From Lentisphaerae bacterium WC36 (GTDB lineage Bacteria > Verrucomicrobiota > Lentisphaeria > Victivallales > SZUA-371): a stretch of DNA of 64,000 nucleotides. How positions within the stretch are numbered: position 1 is the stretch's first letter; each line of letters opens with the position of its first letter. The stretch is taken from assembly GCA_020683205.1 (NCBI GenBank), contig CP085689.1, positions 1,550,001 through 1,614,000 of the forward strand, in the 5' to 3' direction. Shown one piece after another: positions 48,470 to 56,562 of the stretch. The position numbers and the translations under genes are program-made. The notes below the pieces were generated by a model. That model did no database searches and was not told the DNA's origin. It worked only from the letters and a program-made list of their open reading frames with translations.

Positions 48470-49604
48470 ATACAAATAGGTCCCTAATTACATTTTGGTG
48501 CTGAGGAAATAATTCACAAATTTTATTAACAGTAGCTCCAGTAAAATCTTCATATTCAAAACAAGGAAAAACTGCGGCTCCAAATAAACCAAAATCATAT
48601 TTATTATGTTGAATTAATTTTGTAGCTTGCCACGTTCCTGCGGGTATAATACTTTGAGGGATTTCCCCATTTAAAATATCATTTCCAATAATACGCTCTT
48701 CGATTGAACCATCTTCAAAAATCAATAATTGTTTAGCACTACAGCCCGAATGATAATACCATATTTCATCACTTTCAACCTTATGCCATGATGAAACTTG
48801 ATTATTTTTTAATAAATAGTAAATACTCGTTCCAGCGGTTCGCCCCTCATCAACAATTTTGGTTTCTGAGCGGTAAATTTCATTAAAATAACCACCTTCT
48901 ATTGTTAAGGGTTTTAGTTCTAGTTTCTCAATAATTTTTTCTGCTATTGAAGAAATATTTAATACCTTTTTAATGTTTGCTTGTGCTTGTTCATTAAAAA
49001 TTTTAAACTGCTCAGTGAAAAAAATTGTTTTTCCAGCTAGAAGTTTAAAAAATTCACTACGTCTAATTTTAAATTCTTCTTCATCTAAACCACTTTCTCT
49101 TCTAATATACTCAGCATCATCTTGCAATCGCTCTAAATTAGCGAAACTTGCATAATCTAAATCATGAATAACTTTAACTAACCTCGAGCTATTTTCGTTA
49201 ATATTTGTGCCTATTTTAGTTGAAATAATTAAATCTTCAACAACTACAGCAAAATCATTTAAGCTCATTTCTGTAGGACCGATAAACAATTCAAGCTGCT
49301 TATTTACTTCAATAAAATCTTTAAATTCAAGAGCCGAATCCTCTTCATTTGTATTTGAAGTAACATTATAAACTATGTCATGAAAATAAATAGTGGCTAA
49401 AAGAGCTAAAACTTCAAATAATGTAAACTTTTCATCAGCAAAACTTTTACATAAATCATCACGCATTCGCAAAATATGGTAATCAAAAGAATGATAATTG
49501 TATTTTCTGCTAACAAATTGAGGTTTAACAAAACTCTGAAGAATCGCTTCAAACCTGTTTACATCTGGATTTTCAAAATAATATTTTAGCTCTTTATATT
49601 TCAT
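48468..49604 (-). CDS. HD-domain hydrolase fused to DUF985 cupin
   Basis: 378 residues. The N-terminal half (about 1-200) matches predicted metal-dependent HD phosphohydrolases: YHSFDYHILRM, IYFHDIVYNVTSNTNEEDSA with the HD pair, and a late Asp in HDLDYASF. The C-terminal half (about 226-378) is a DUF985 cupin: LELKPLTIEGGYFNEIYRS, SIYYLLKNNQVSSWHKVESDEIWYYHSG, IIPAGTWQATKL, FGAAVFPCFEYEDF. Each family normally stands alone. The fused protein suggests linked small-molecule steps, but no substrate can be named. The ribosome site (AAGGAA) is near the ATG. The next gene upstream on the same strand is the secreted GH20. Confidence 0.85.
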   Translation of the reverse strand: MKYKELKYYFENPDVNRFEAILQSFVKPQFVSRKYNYHSFDYHILRMRDDLCKSFADEKFTLFEVLALLATIYFHDIVYNVTSNTNEEDSALEFKDFIEVNKQLELFIGPTEMSLNDFAVVVEDLIISTKIGTNINENSSRLVKVIHDLDYASFANLERLQDDAEYIRRESGLDEEEFKIRRSEFFKLLAGKTIFFTEQFKIFNEQAQANIKKVLNISSIAEKIIEKLELKPLTIEGGYFNEIYRSETKIVDEGRTAGTSIYYLLKNNQVSSWHKVESDEIWYYHSGCSAKQLLIFEDGSIEERIIGNDILNGEIPQSIIPAGTWQATKLIQHNKYDFGLFGAAVFPCFEYEDFTGATVNKICELFPQHQNVIRDLFV

Positions 49605-49618
49605 TTAATTCCTTATTT

Positions 49619-51589
49619 TTATTCAGTGAAATTAACCTCTGAAATAACCATATTTGATTGTTGTTTTTCAGTTACGATAACTTTAATGGCTTTAACTTTT
49701 TCTTTTGTAGGAAATGTCATTTCAAAAACACCATCTTCAAATCTTCCTATTTGTTTAAAATTAACGCCATCAGCAGAAATTTTCACAATTCCAAATTTAT
49801 CATACTGTTTAGCTTTAGCAAAATCATGCATGTATTCAAAATCTGCATAAATACTTAAGCTACTTAAATTTTTATAATGGTCAAATTCTACAGTAAAATA
49901 ATCCCCAATTTCAGGAATCTTTTTACTAACATACCACGTTACATCGTTACTATCAAGCATATATTCAGGAACATAAGTTTTATAAATTCCCATTGAAGTT
50001 GTTATTTTTGCCGCAGTTTTTTGTTTTATGTCAACAACTTTATGAGGCTTTGCAAATTCAACTCCTTGGCGCTCATAAAATTGTTTTATAACCGCTAACC
50101 TATTCAAAAAAGAGTCATAGTCTTTAATATTCTCATTACTCCACATCTGTTCGGCAAACGCTAAAATGCGAGGAAAAATCATTTTATTAATATCTTCACT
50201 AATAACATACTCCGTCCACATTGTACATTCACCGCCAATTATATTTTTTGCTTGAGCATCAGTTAAACCAACAGGAATAACTGGGAATTTATAAACTCGC
50301 TCTAACGGTAAAACTGGAACCCAACTAGGTTTAGAGCCACCTGGATGGTTGCGATAGTCAAAATAAGCATAATCTCCTAAAGAATTAATTACCTTGAAAT
50401 TCCCCTCAATAGAAGCTTTTGCTGCAACAAAATCTTGACGTTTACCGCCCCAACTACAGCGCCAACCTTGAATATGACTATCTTTTGGTATTCCTCCTTT
50501 ATCTAAATGCTCACCCCAAACAATTGCTCTTGAACCATGTTTCTTAATAATTTGTGCGACGTTATCTAAAAATATTTTTTCTAATTTGAACGTTTTTTTG
50601 AAATTATTTCGCTTAATTTTGGACGAACAACTTGAACATTTATTCCAAATATCACCAGCAACCTCATCTCCTCCAATATGAACATATGGCGGCTCAAAAA
50701 CATCAATCAACTCCTTAAAAATATCATCAAGCACTTGATAAGTTTTTTCTTTTGTAACACAAATCGTTGAGCCAGTATCTTCTTCATTTTTTGCTACATC
50801 ACATAACAATTCAGGAATTGACTTTAATAATGCTTTACTATGTCCAGGCACATCAATTTCAGGAATAATAATAATATTACGTTTTTTAGCATAATTAACG
50901 ACTTCACGCAATTCTTCTTGAGTATAAAATCCAGCTCTTTCCATTTTATGGTCCTTAGCTAAAAAACCTCCAATTTGAGTCAATTTAGGATATTTTTTAA
51001 CCTCAAAGCGCCATCCTTGATCATCAACTAAATGCCAGTGAAAATAATTCATTTTTAATGATGCCAAATTGTCAAGCAACTCCTTAATTTTTGAAATTTT
51101 TTGAAAATGACGACTCGAATCTAGCATGAAACTACGAAACTCAAAGCGTGGAGCATCTTCTACTGAAATTAACGGTAATTCTTTTTTAAAAGAGCCACTC
51201 TTATCAATTTGTAGCATTTGTAGCAGGGTCTGAATGCCATAAAATACTCCAGCATCATCGCTTCCGATAATATTAATAGAATTTTTTCCAATTGTTAATT
51301 TATAACTATTTTTTTTAGTAAAACTTTTATCAATCTTTAAATTAATAATTTTCGTCTTATTTTGAATTTTTTGGGAAATGTTTAATTTTGTTGATAAAAA
51401 TTCTGCACAAAAATTTAAATTATTTTCATCATTTTTAATTGAAACATCTCTATCAATTATGAATTTATCAGTACTACTCTGTAGCCGGACATTGTTTGGA
51501 TATGGAATTAAGTTTAAAGCTTTTTCTTTAGCAAAAATCGGCATCGCCACCAAAGAACAAATCGAGGTAATAAATAATCTTTTAATCAT
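49619..51589 (-). CDS. secreted beta-N-acetylhexosaminidase (GH20)
   Basis: 656 residues. Signal peptide at about 1-20 (ending IFAKE), no lipobox. GH20b N-domain (about 24-145, DDAGVFYGIQTLLQML). Catalytic barrel (about 148-510) with FMLDSSRHFQKI, YFHWHLVDDQGWRF, IIIPEIDVPGHSKAL and the catalytic Asp-Glu in PPYVHIGGDEVAGDIW (about 300-315). A C-terminal F5/8-like sandwich (about 560-656) closes the protein. It shares motifs with the partial GH20 lipoprotein at the window start, so the organism has at least three GH20 enzymes here. Confidence 0.94.
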   Translation of the reverse strand: MIKRLFITSICSLVAMPIFAKEKALNLIPYPNNVRLQSSTDKFIIDRDVSIKNDENNLNFCAEFLSTKLNISQKIQNKTKIINLKIDKSFTKKNSYKLTIGKNSINIIGSDDAGVFYGIQTLLQMLQIDKSGSFKKELPLISVEDAPRFEFRSFMLDSSRHFQKISKIKELLDNLASLKMNYFHWHLVDDQGWRFEVKKYPKLTQIGGFLAKDHKMERAGFYTQEELREVVNYAKKRNIIIIPEIDVPGHSKALLKSIPELLCDVAKNEEDTGSTICVTKEKTYQVLDDIFKELIDVFEPPYVHIGGDEVAGDIWNKCSSCSSKIKRNNFKKTFKLEKIFLDNVAQIIKKHGSRAIVWGEHLDKGGIPKDSHIQGWRCSWGGKRQDFVAAKASIEGNFKVINSLGDYAYFDYRNHPGGSKPSWVPVLPLERVYKFPVIPVGLTDAQAKNIIGGECTMWTEYVISEDINKMIFPRILAFAEQMWSNENIKDYDSFLNRLAVIKQFYERQGVEFAKPHKVVDIKQKTAAKITTSMGIYKTYVPEYMLDSNDVTWYVSKKIPEIGDYFTVEFDHYKNLSSLSIYADFEYMHDFAKAKQYDKFGIVKISADGVNFKQIGRFEDGVFEMTFPTKEKVKAIKVIVTEKQQSNMVISEVNFTE

Positions 51590-51826
51590 AATTTTTCCTT
51601 TTATTAATTTTTTCTCTACAAAAATTCTTTATATGAATTTAAGTTAATAACTTTTAAAGAAATTACAATATAATTATATATTAATTTATTTTAAAAATAT
51701 TTTTTAAAATAGTTTACAATCAATGAATTAGCAAATAACGGCAAAAAAAGTATTATTTTTTTAATAAAAATCATTTGCAAAAATTAATTTATATTCTATA
51801 TTATAAGCACAAACTCAAAGCGAGTT

Positions 51827-51913
51827 GCCAGGATGGCGGAATTGGCAGACGCAACGGACTTAAAATCCGTCGGCCGCAAGGCTGTGAGGGTTCAAGTCCC
51901 TCTCCTGGTACCA
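51827..51913 (+). tRNA. tRNA-Leu (UAA)
   Basis: Acceptor GCCAGGA / TCCTGGT, long variable arm as in class II tRNAs, anticodon loop CTTAAAA with anticodon UAA, T loop GGTTCAAGTCC, and encoded CCA. Confidence 0.96.
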
Positions 51914-51975
51914 TTTTATTTTATACCTAAGCAGTGCGTCTTAGGATTTTTTTTACCTCAATAATTAAACATATT

Positions 51976-52052
<77 letters not shown>

Positions 52053-52162
52053 TTTTAATACTTATAACTTACTTATCATCAACTACTTACACATATTTTT
52101 TAATTTATCAAAAGTCTTAAAAGTGTCATAATTTTTCTAAGTTTTTAGTATTTTCTTAAGAT

Positions 52163-53284
52163 TTAAAATGTTTTCTTTAAGTCGATTACGTTATGATAAT
52201 CACCGTAATCTTTTGTTTGTTGAATAGAACTATGACCAACAACAGTTCCTATTTGTTCATCGCTAAATCCTGCTCTTCTAAGTTTATCAACAAAACGATG
52301 ACGGAAACAGTGAAAAGATTTATCTTTAATATCTATTGCTTTTAATTTCTTCATAAATACATGATTCAAGCTACTTCCTGCGTGTCTTGTTCCTTTCTTA
52401 TATTTATCAACTTTATCAGGGAAAAAGTATCCCCTTGCATCTACTGGAGCATCTAGCAAGAATTTTAATTCATCTATTAACTGAATATAAACAAATCGTC
52501 CAGTGTGACGAGTCTTTGCAGGTTGAAGTTTTATAACATAATCTTTTTTATCAAAATCTAGAGTTATATTTTCTTTTTTTAGATGAACTACGTCAATAAA
52601 GCGTAATCCTGTATAAGCCGCAATCTTACAAATATCAAGCCAATCTCCTGTAAATTTACTTAGAATTAGCTTTAACTCATCATCTGAAAAAGGAATTTTG
52701 ACACTAGCATCTTCTTCCTGATTTCTTCTTTTAATGCCGTAAAATGGATTATTTAAACCAACTCCTTTAAATACACCTGAAAGGTTTACTAGATATTTAT
52801 TATAAGTACTAGCTTTAACCTTCAATGACGACATAAATTTTACAGCATCATCAAAATCAATTTGTTCAATATCTACTACGTTATTATTTTCTAAAAATTT
52901 TACGAATTTATCAAAGTGCTTTTCTCTTTGATACTGCACTGTGGTAGTTATCTTATTATACCCTTCCGTTAATTTATAGCGTTCAAAAAGACCTTCAATA
53001 GATTGCTTGCGCTCTTTTTGACGACTTTTTTTGACGTTTGATAGTAAATTAATATCTTGAGTATGTTTTAATTGCCTACACGCTTCAGCTTCATAAATTA
53101 ACGCCTTAACTTCTAATTTTTTAGCTTCAACGCGACAATTGGCGATAAAAATTTTTATATCTTTGATTTGTTGGCGTTTCTCTTTAATCGTTCCAACTAA
53201 TGGGAAATTAACCTTATTAACTTTATTCGTTGCAGGGTCAGTTATATTAACTCGATATTGAGTTGTTTCAGCTGTAATTTTCAT
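52163..53284 (-). CDS. int: tyrosine recombinase, prophage integrase
   Basis: 373 residues from ATG 53284-53282, chosen because TTGGAGA lies 9 bases upstream; the open frame to 53371 would overlap the nuclease gene. N-terminal arm-binding region, SAM-like core-binding domain (about 100-190), then the catalytic domain: AYTGLRFIDVVHL (Arg), HCFRHRFVDKLRRAGF (His-x-x-Arg), VVGHSSIQQTKDYGDY (Gly-His and the nucleophile Tyr). It inserts and excises the element at tRNA-Val. Confidence 0.92.
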   Translation of the reverse strand: MKITAETTQYRVNITDPATNKVNKVNFPLVGTIKEKRQQIKDIKIFIANCRVEAKKLEVKALIYEAEACRQLKHTQDINLLSNVKKSRQKERKQSIEGLFERYKLTEGYNKITTTVQYQREKHFDKFVKFLENNNVVDIEQIDFDDAVKFMSSLKVKASTYNKYLVNLSGVFKGVGLNNPFYGIKRRNQEEDASVKIPFSDDELKLILSKFTGDWLDICKIAAYTGLRFIDVVHLKKENITLDFDKKDYVIKLQPAKTRHTGRFVYIQLIDELKFLLDAPVDARGYFFPDKVDKYKKGTRHAGSSLNHVFMKKLKAIDIKDKSFHCFRHRFVDKLRRAGFSDEQIGTVVGHSSIQQTKDYGDYHNVIDLKKTF

Positions 53285-53309
53285 GATATTTTCTCCAAAA
53301 AAATAAAAA

Positions 53310-53837
53310 CTACAAATTTTTAATACGGTATTTTTCGGGGTTGGTTGGATTCGCTTGACTCCATAATCCAAGTTGACTATTTTTAGCCGTTTTTTCGGCT
53401 TCTGCTAGGTCTTTTTCGTTTCTAGCATATCTTTTGTAGTGCCACGCTAACCCTGCCCTAATCTGTTCCAAATTAACGTACGTTTTAACTCCGTGTTTTT
53501 TTGTATAAACTTTTGCTATTAATCGCCCGTATTTATCCGTTTCAATTGGTTCAATAATCACTCTTTTATAGCGAATTAACCTAAAAAGATTATCTTTTGA
53601 CTCTTTACCAAACGGTTGTTTTTTTTCGGGTGCGTCAATTCCAAATAACCTAACTTGAATATCAACACCTTTAGATTTAGCCTTAAATGAATCACCATCA
53701 TAAACGTATGCAACAATCGCTTCATAAGGTGCGTTATCATTTTTTACAATAATTTGTGGCTCATTTTTTGAATCATTTTGACAGCCTGCGAAAAACAAGC
53801 CGACCGTTATAAATACTGCAATTAGTAAATTTTTCAC
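53310..53837 (-). CDS. thermonuclease-like (SNase) lipoprotein, prophage-borne
   Basis: 175 residues from GTG 53837-53835, preceded by GGAG at 7 bases; the open frame to 53867 is not needed. A signal peptide ends in LFFAGC (lipobox). SNase fold: VAYVYDGDSFKAKS (Ca-site Asp), VRLFGIDAPEKKQPFGKES (Arg and Glu), DKYGRLIAKVY (second Arg), RAGLAWHYKRYA. Staphylococcal-nuclease-like enzymes cut DNA and RNA. The lipid anchor places it outside the cytoplasm. It sits between the repressor and integrase, so it is probably expressed in the lysogen. Confidence 0.88.
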   Translation of the reverse strand: MKNLLIAVFITVGLFFAGCQNDSKNEPQIIVKNDNAPYEAIVAYVYDGDSFKAKSKGVDIQVRLFGIDAPEKKQPFGKESKDNLFRLIRYKRVIIEPIETDKYGRLIAKVYTKKHGVKTYVNLEQIRAGLAWHYKRYARNEKDLAEAEKTAKNSQLGLWSQANPTNPEKYRIKNL

Positions 53838-53854
53838 TTTTGTTCTCCAGTTTT

Positions 53855-54628
53855 TCAATCCTGCCAAAAATGCTTAATTTCTGCTCTGTTCATTTCTTCA
53901 TCAAGTTTTCGCTCGTCTCGCAACGACATTTTTACAGGGTAAATTTTGCGAAAATCATCGCTACGTTTATTCAACGTTATATCTTCGCCATTATTGCGAT
54001 TGATTGATTTCAATTGAAACTGATCGCCATTATCAATATAAATTTTAAACAAAATTTCACCAGTTGCCAGTTCAACCACTACACGATCACCAGTTAATGG
54101 AAAATCTTTAGTTGAAACTAATAACAAAGTTCCATCAGGGTACCACGGTAACATTGATTCACCTTTTACACGTACGACAATATCAGACTCTAAAGCATTT
54201 GGAAATGCTGCAAATTCATCACTAATTTGCAAATCAATAGAATTTTCGGCATACTCTCCAGGCTCAAGCGCTGATGCATCTGCAACAATTGGCACATTGC
54301 GAAAGTTTTCAGTATTGGTATGCTCTACTTCAGATTTATTTTTAATAATAATATTTTTAAGTTCTTTAATTGCCTCAGATAATTCTTTTTCTTTATTACT
54401 GTGCTGAATAAAAAAATCTTGAGAATTAAATTTAGATAAATCCATATACGGCATAATTGCAGGCGATAATTTTTGCCAATTATCATCTGAAATAGTTGTT
54501 ACCTTTCCTGAAAGCCAACGGCTAACATTACTTTTACTTATACCTACCTTTTCTGAAAATGCGGATACTCCACCTAAACTTTCCGCAACTTCTTTCATCG
54601 CTTCTAAAATTTCTTTTGTAATTTTCAT
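53855..54628 (-). CDS. prophage repressor, HTH plus S24 peptidase domain
   Basis: 257 residues. N-terminal helix-turn-helix (about 20-45, FSEKVGISKSNVSRWLSG). A linker follows with the likely self-cleavage region VADASALEPGEY (about 115-126). The LexA/CI-type S24 domain has nucleophile Ser158 in VKGESMLPWYPDG and catalytic Lys195 in EILFKIY. It represses the element's early promoter and would be inactivated by RecA after DNA damage. Divergent from the small gene at 54.8 kb across a promoter/operator region. Confidence 0.9.
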   Translation of the reverse strand: MKITKEILEAMKEVAESLGGVSAFSEKVGISKSNVSRWLSGKVTTISDDNWQKLSPAIMPYMDLSKFNSQDFFIQHSNKEKELSEAIKELKNIIIKNKSEVEHTNTENFRNVPIVADASALEPGEYAENSIDLQISDEFAAFPNALESDIVVRVKGESMLPWYPDGTLLLVSTKDFPLTGDRVVVELATGEILFKIYIDNGDQFQLKSINRNNGEDITLNKRSDDFRKIYPVKMSLRDERKLDEEMNRAEIKHFWQD

Positions 54629-54674
54629 AAAACTAATAGCATCCTTGTTTCATTATTGTTCCACACATACAACA

Positions 54675-54702
54675 AATATAATGTTACAAGCTCAAATTTC
54701 AA
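54675..54702 (-). promoter_or_regulatory. repressor promoter (leftward)
   Basis: On the minus strand TTGAAA, 16 bases, TATATT, ending 46 bases before the repressor ATG. Confidence 0.5.
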
Positions 54703-54741
54703 CTATTTATAAAAAAAAACTTAATTTTTTTTAATTTATAG

Positions 54742-54770
54742 TTGCATTCATGCAAATTTCAATTTATACT
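54742..54770 (+). promoter_or_regulatory. early rightward promoter with overlapping operator
   Basis: TTGCAT, 17 bases, TATACT. The -35 box is the left arm of the palindrome TTGCAT-TC-ATGCAA (54742-54755), a natural site for the S24 repressor. Transcription would begin near 54777, just before the first early gene. Confidence 0.65.
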
Positions 54771-54803
54771 AAAATATAATGAATCAATCGGGAGTATCTA
54801 ATT

Positions 54804-54974
54804 ATGGAAAAAGTTAAAATCATGATCGAAGTGAGCAAAGAAACTCATTTAGAAATGAAAAAAATCGCCAAAACAGAGTGTCGGTTTCTATCTGCTATAT
54901 ACGACTCTTCTGCTAGAGATTTCGTAAAAAAATTTAACCGTAATGTTGCACGCATGAAACAAGCAACAAATTAA
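54804..54974 (+). CDS. 56-residue early protein, probable ribbon-helix-helix regulator
   Basis: Starts ATG with GGGAG 9 bases upstream. The first strand EKVKIMIEVSKETHLEMKK and the helix FLSAIYDSSARDFVKKF resemble Arc/CopG proteins: a beta strand followed by two helices. First gene of the rightward operon, divergent from the repressor, so a Cro- or Arc-like role is plausible but unproven. Confidence 0.5.
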   Translation: MEKVKIMIEVSKETHLEMKKIAKTECRFLSAIYDSSARDFVKKFNRNVARMKQATN

Positions 54975-54975
54975 A

Positions 54976-55007
54976 AAGCAGATCTAACCACAAGGATTAA
55001 ATCTGCA
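54976..55007 (+). other. hairpin in the early leader
   Basis: GCAGATcTAA / TTAaATCTGC with a short loop, placed just after the first early gene. No T-run follows, so it is not a clear terminator. Confidence 0.4.
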
Positions 55008-55096
55008 AAGTTCTTTGACAATTTTAGATGCGGAGGTTTGGGTGAATCGCTTAAAATTCACCAACATAAAAAAGGTATACCTCTCTTACTTGTTCG

Positions 55097-55136
55097 TTTA
55101 GTAGTGGCTCTATCGCCAAATTTTGACACTACTAAA
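55097..55136 (+). other. 10-bp-arm inverted repeat in the leader
   Basis: TTTAGTAGTG / CACTACTAAA around a 20-base loop. A smaller competing stem TGGC-GCCA (55105-55118) shares its left arm, so alternative folds are possible. Confidence 0.5.
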
Positions 55137-55149
55137 ATCAACTATAACC

Positions 55150-55207
55150 GACACATTGTATTATTGTCATAACATTTCAAATAATACACACAATAATGCA
55201 ATGTGTC
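55150..55207 (+). other. 18-bp hairpin before the Nmad5-like gene
   Basis: GACACATTGTATTATTGT pairs with ACAATAATGCAATGTGTC over 18 positions; the single mismatch (T159 with G198) is a G-U pair in RNA. The 22-base loop is AT-rich. It ends 4 bases before the ribosome-site region of the gene starting at 55229, so it could control translation, RNA processing or binding of a protein. Confidence 0.65.
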
Positions 55208-55228
55208 AATATTTTTGGAGAAAATATT

Positions 55229-55885
55229 ATGACACAACAAACAAAAACTGAAATCAAATTCAAAAATAAACGTCTTTCACAAGATGATAAACGCACGATT
55301 GTTTATAAATGTATTCATTTTGCAATTAAAGAAGATGAAACAAAGATGCTCGAAATGAGAAACCAATTATGGGATGATATTTATAATTTTCTCGTTCCAG
55401 CAAACGTTTTGAAAAAGATTAAAGAAATCCCTAAAAAATTCATCAAATATAAAAAGAGATGCAATTTGGATTTTGTTATCAATGTGCAAAATGTAGACTT
55501 TAATAGACCTCAATATCGTATTAAATCTACTAAAGATAATCATCTAGATTACTCTTTACGTGAAGAAATTCCTTATTTTGCAAGCACTGCTAATCGAAGT
55601 TCCGATTATTTCAGTTGGGGTGATGTTAAGCCACTTCATAAAAAACTTGCTAAATTTTTTAAACTTGAAGATAAAATTGAAACTAAAAAAAATGAAGTTG
55701 AAACAGAAGCATATCGAATTTTAGCGTCGTGTAACACCACCAAACAGTTAGTTGAGTTATGGAGTGAAGCCGTTAATTTCTTACCCGATTATATTATCGA
55801 AAATCGTTCAACAAATAGCGAAAATTTACCCGCAGTAATCAACACAACTAAATTAAATAATTTACTGGGGGTGCAAAATGGCTAA
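55229..55885 (+). CDS. Nmad5-like phage protein
   Basis: 218 residues from ATG 55229, which follows TTGGAGAAA; an upstream ATG at 55196 lies inside the hairpin and is rejected. The N-terminal KRLSQDDKRTIVYKCIHFA and the C-terminal CNTTKQLVELWSEAVNFLP fit the nucleotide-modification-associated Nmad5 family of phages (unknown biochemistry, sometimes near DNA-modifying genes). Followed with an 8-base overlap by the next gene. Confidence 0.5.
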   Translation: MTQQTKTEIKFKNKRLSQDDKRTIVYKCIHFAIKEDETKMLEMRNQLWDDIYNFLVPANVLKKIKEIPKKFIKYKKRCNLDFVINVQNVDFNRPQYRIKSTKDNHLDYSLREEIPYFASTANRSSDYFSWGDVKPLHKKLAKFFKLEDKIETKKNEVETEAYRILASCNTTKQLVELWSEAVNFLPDYIIENRSTNSENLPAVINTTKLNNLLGVQNG

Positions 55886-56180
55886 CTCTCAACCTAAAAA
55901 CTGGAAAGATAGAAATTATACGCCGATGTTTGTCAAAATTGGCAGTTTACACGCCATGTTTGATGGGGCAGATAAAGATTTCTTACGAGAACTTGCCGAA
56001 TGGGGCAAAGCAATTCTACCAAATAAAGATAAAGCAAAATCAGCAGATCGTTTCAATGTTGCAAAAATGCAAGAAATTTGCAATTTTATTTGCACTTTTC
56101 CCGACTCATTTATGGACGATAAATATAAAACTTACGAAGAAGCACGCTTCGATATTTTGGGCGAGGAGGTGGTCGTATGA
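55878..56180 (+). CDS. 100-residue phage protein, unknown
   Basis: Not recognised. Starts GGGGGT-N5-ATG, overlapping the previous gene by 8 bases. Acidic at the end (EARFDILGEEVVV), mainly helical, no membrane segment. Ends in an ATGA overlap with the next small gene, so it is translationally coupled. Confidence 0.6.
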   Translation: MANSQPKNWKDRNYTPMFVKIGSLHAMFDGADKDFLRELAEWGKAILPNKDKAKSADRFNVAKMQEICNFICTFPDSFMDDKYKTYEEARFDILGEEVVV

Positions 56181-56311
56181 TTTGGCAAAAAATTTTATTT
56201 TATTTGCATGAAAACATTGATTTATGTTGGTGTTTTTTAATTGGATTTGCCACTGGTGCATTTTTTGTCTTACTAATTAATTTAATGATTTCTTATCACG
56301 GAGGTATCTAA
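56177..56311 (+). CDS. 44-residue phage membrane protein
   Basis: ATG overlaps the previous stop (ATGA). One membrane helix (about 17-37, WCFLIGFATGAFFVLLINLM). GAGGAGG lies 9 bases upstream. Unknown role; small phage membrane proteins often affect exclusion or lysis timing, but nothing here shows which. Confidence 0.5.
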   Translation: MIWQKILFYLHENIDLCWCFLIGFATGAFFVLLINLMISYHGGI

Positions 56312-56313
56312 TT

Positions 56314-56457
56314 ATGGATGAAAGCGGATGCGGATGTCTGATCATCATATTAATATTAGTTTTTTGCGGAATACTAAATTTTACTTTTTCATGTGGAGGC
56401 ATCACTATAAAAACAGAAAAAAAACAAAGCGAGGTACAAAATGAAAAACCTCTTTGA
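56314..56457 (+). CDS. 47-residue cysteine-rich membrane protein
   Basis: Starts 2 bases after the previous stop, with GGAGG upstream. MDESGCGCLIIILILVFCG gives a membrane helix with Cys before and inside it; SCGGI follows, so four cysteines in 47 residues. Unknown role. Confidence 0.5.
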   Translation: MDESGCGCLIIILILVFCGILNFTFSCGGITIKTEKKQSEVQNEKPL

Positions 56458-56557
56458 AAAACTCTACGAAGCATTTTTTATGCTGTTAGTCGTCATCTTT
56501 TTACTAGGAATGACGGCTTTTTTTATTAATCAAATCAACATCTTAATTGGGAAATAA
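56441..56557 (+). CDS. 38-residue phage membrane peptide
   Basis: ATG with GAGG upstream, overlapping the previous gene by 17 bases. One helix (about 12-31, AFFMLLVVIFLLGMTAFF). Too small to classify; the run of three tiny membrane genes with proper ribosome sites argues that they are real. Confidence 0.45.
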   Translation: MKNLFEKLYEAFFMLLVVIFLLGMTAFFINQINILIGK

Positions 56558-56562
56558 TAATC

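Noticed and set aside
53285-53371. Longer integrase N-terminus
   Set aside because: The extra residues overlap the nuclease gene end, and a good ribosome site lies just before ATG 53284.
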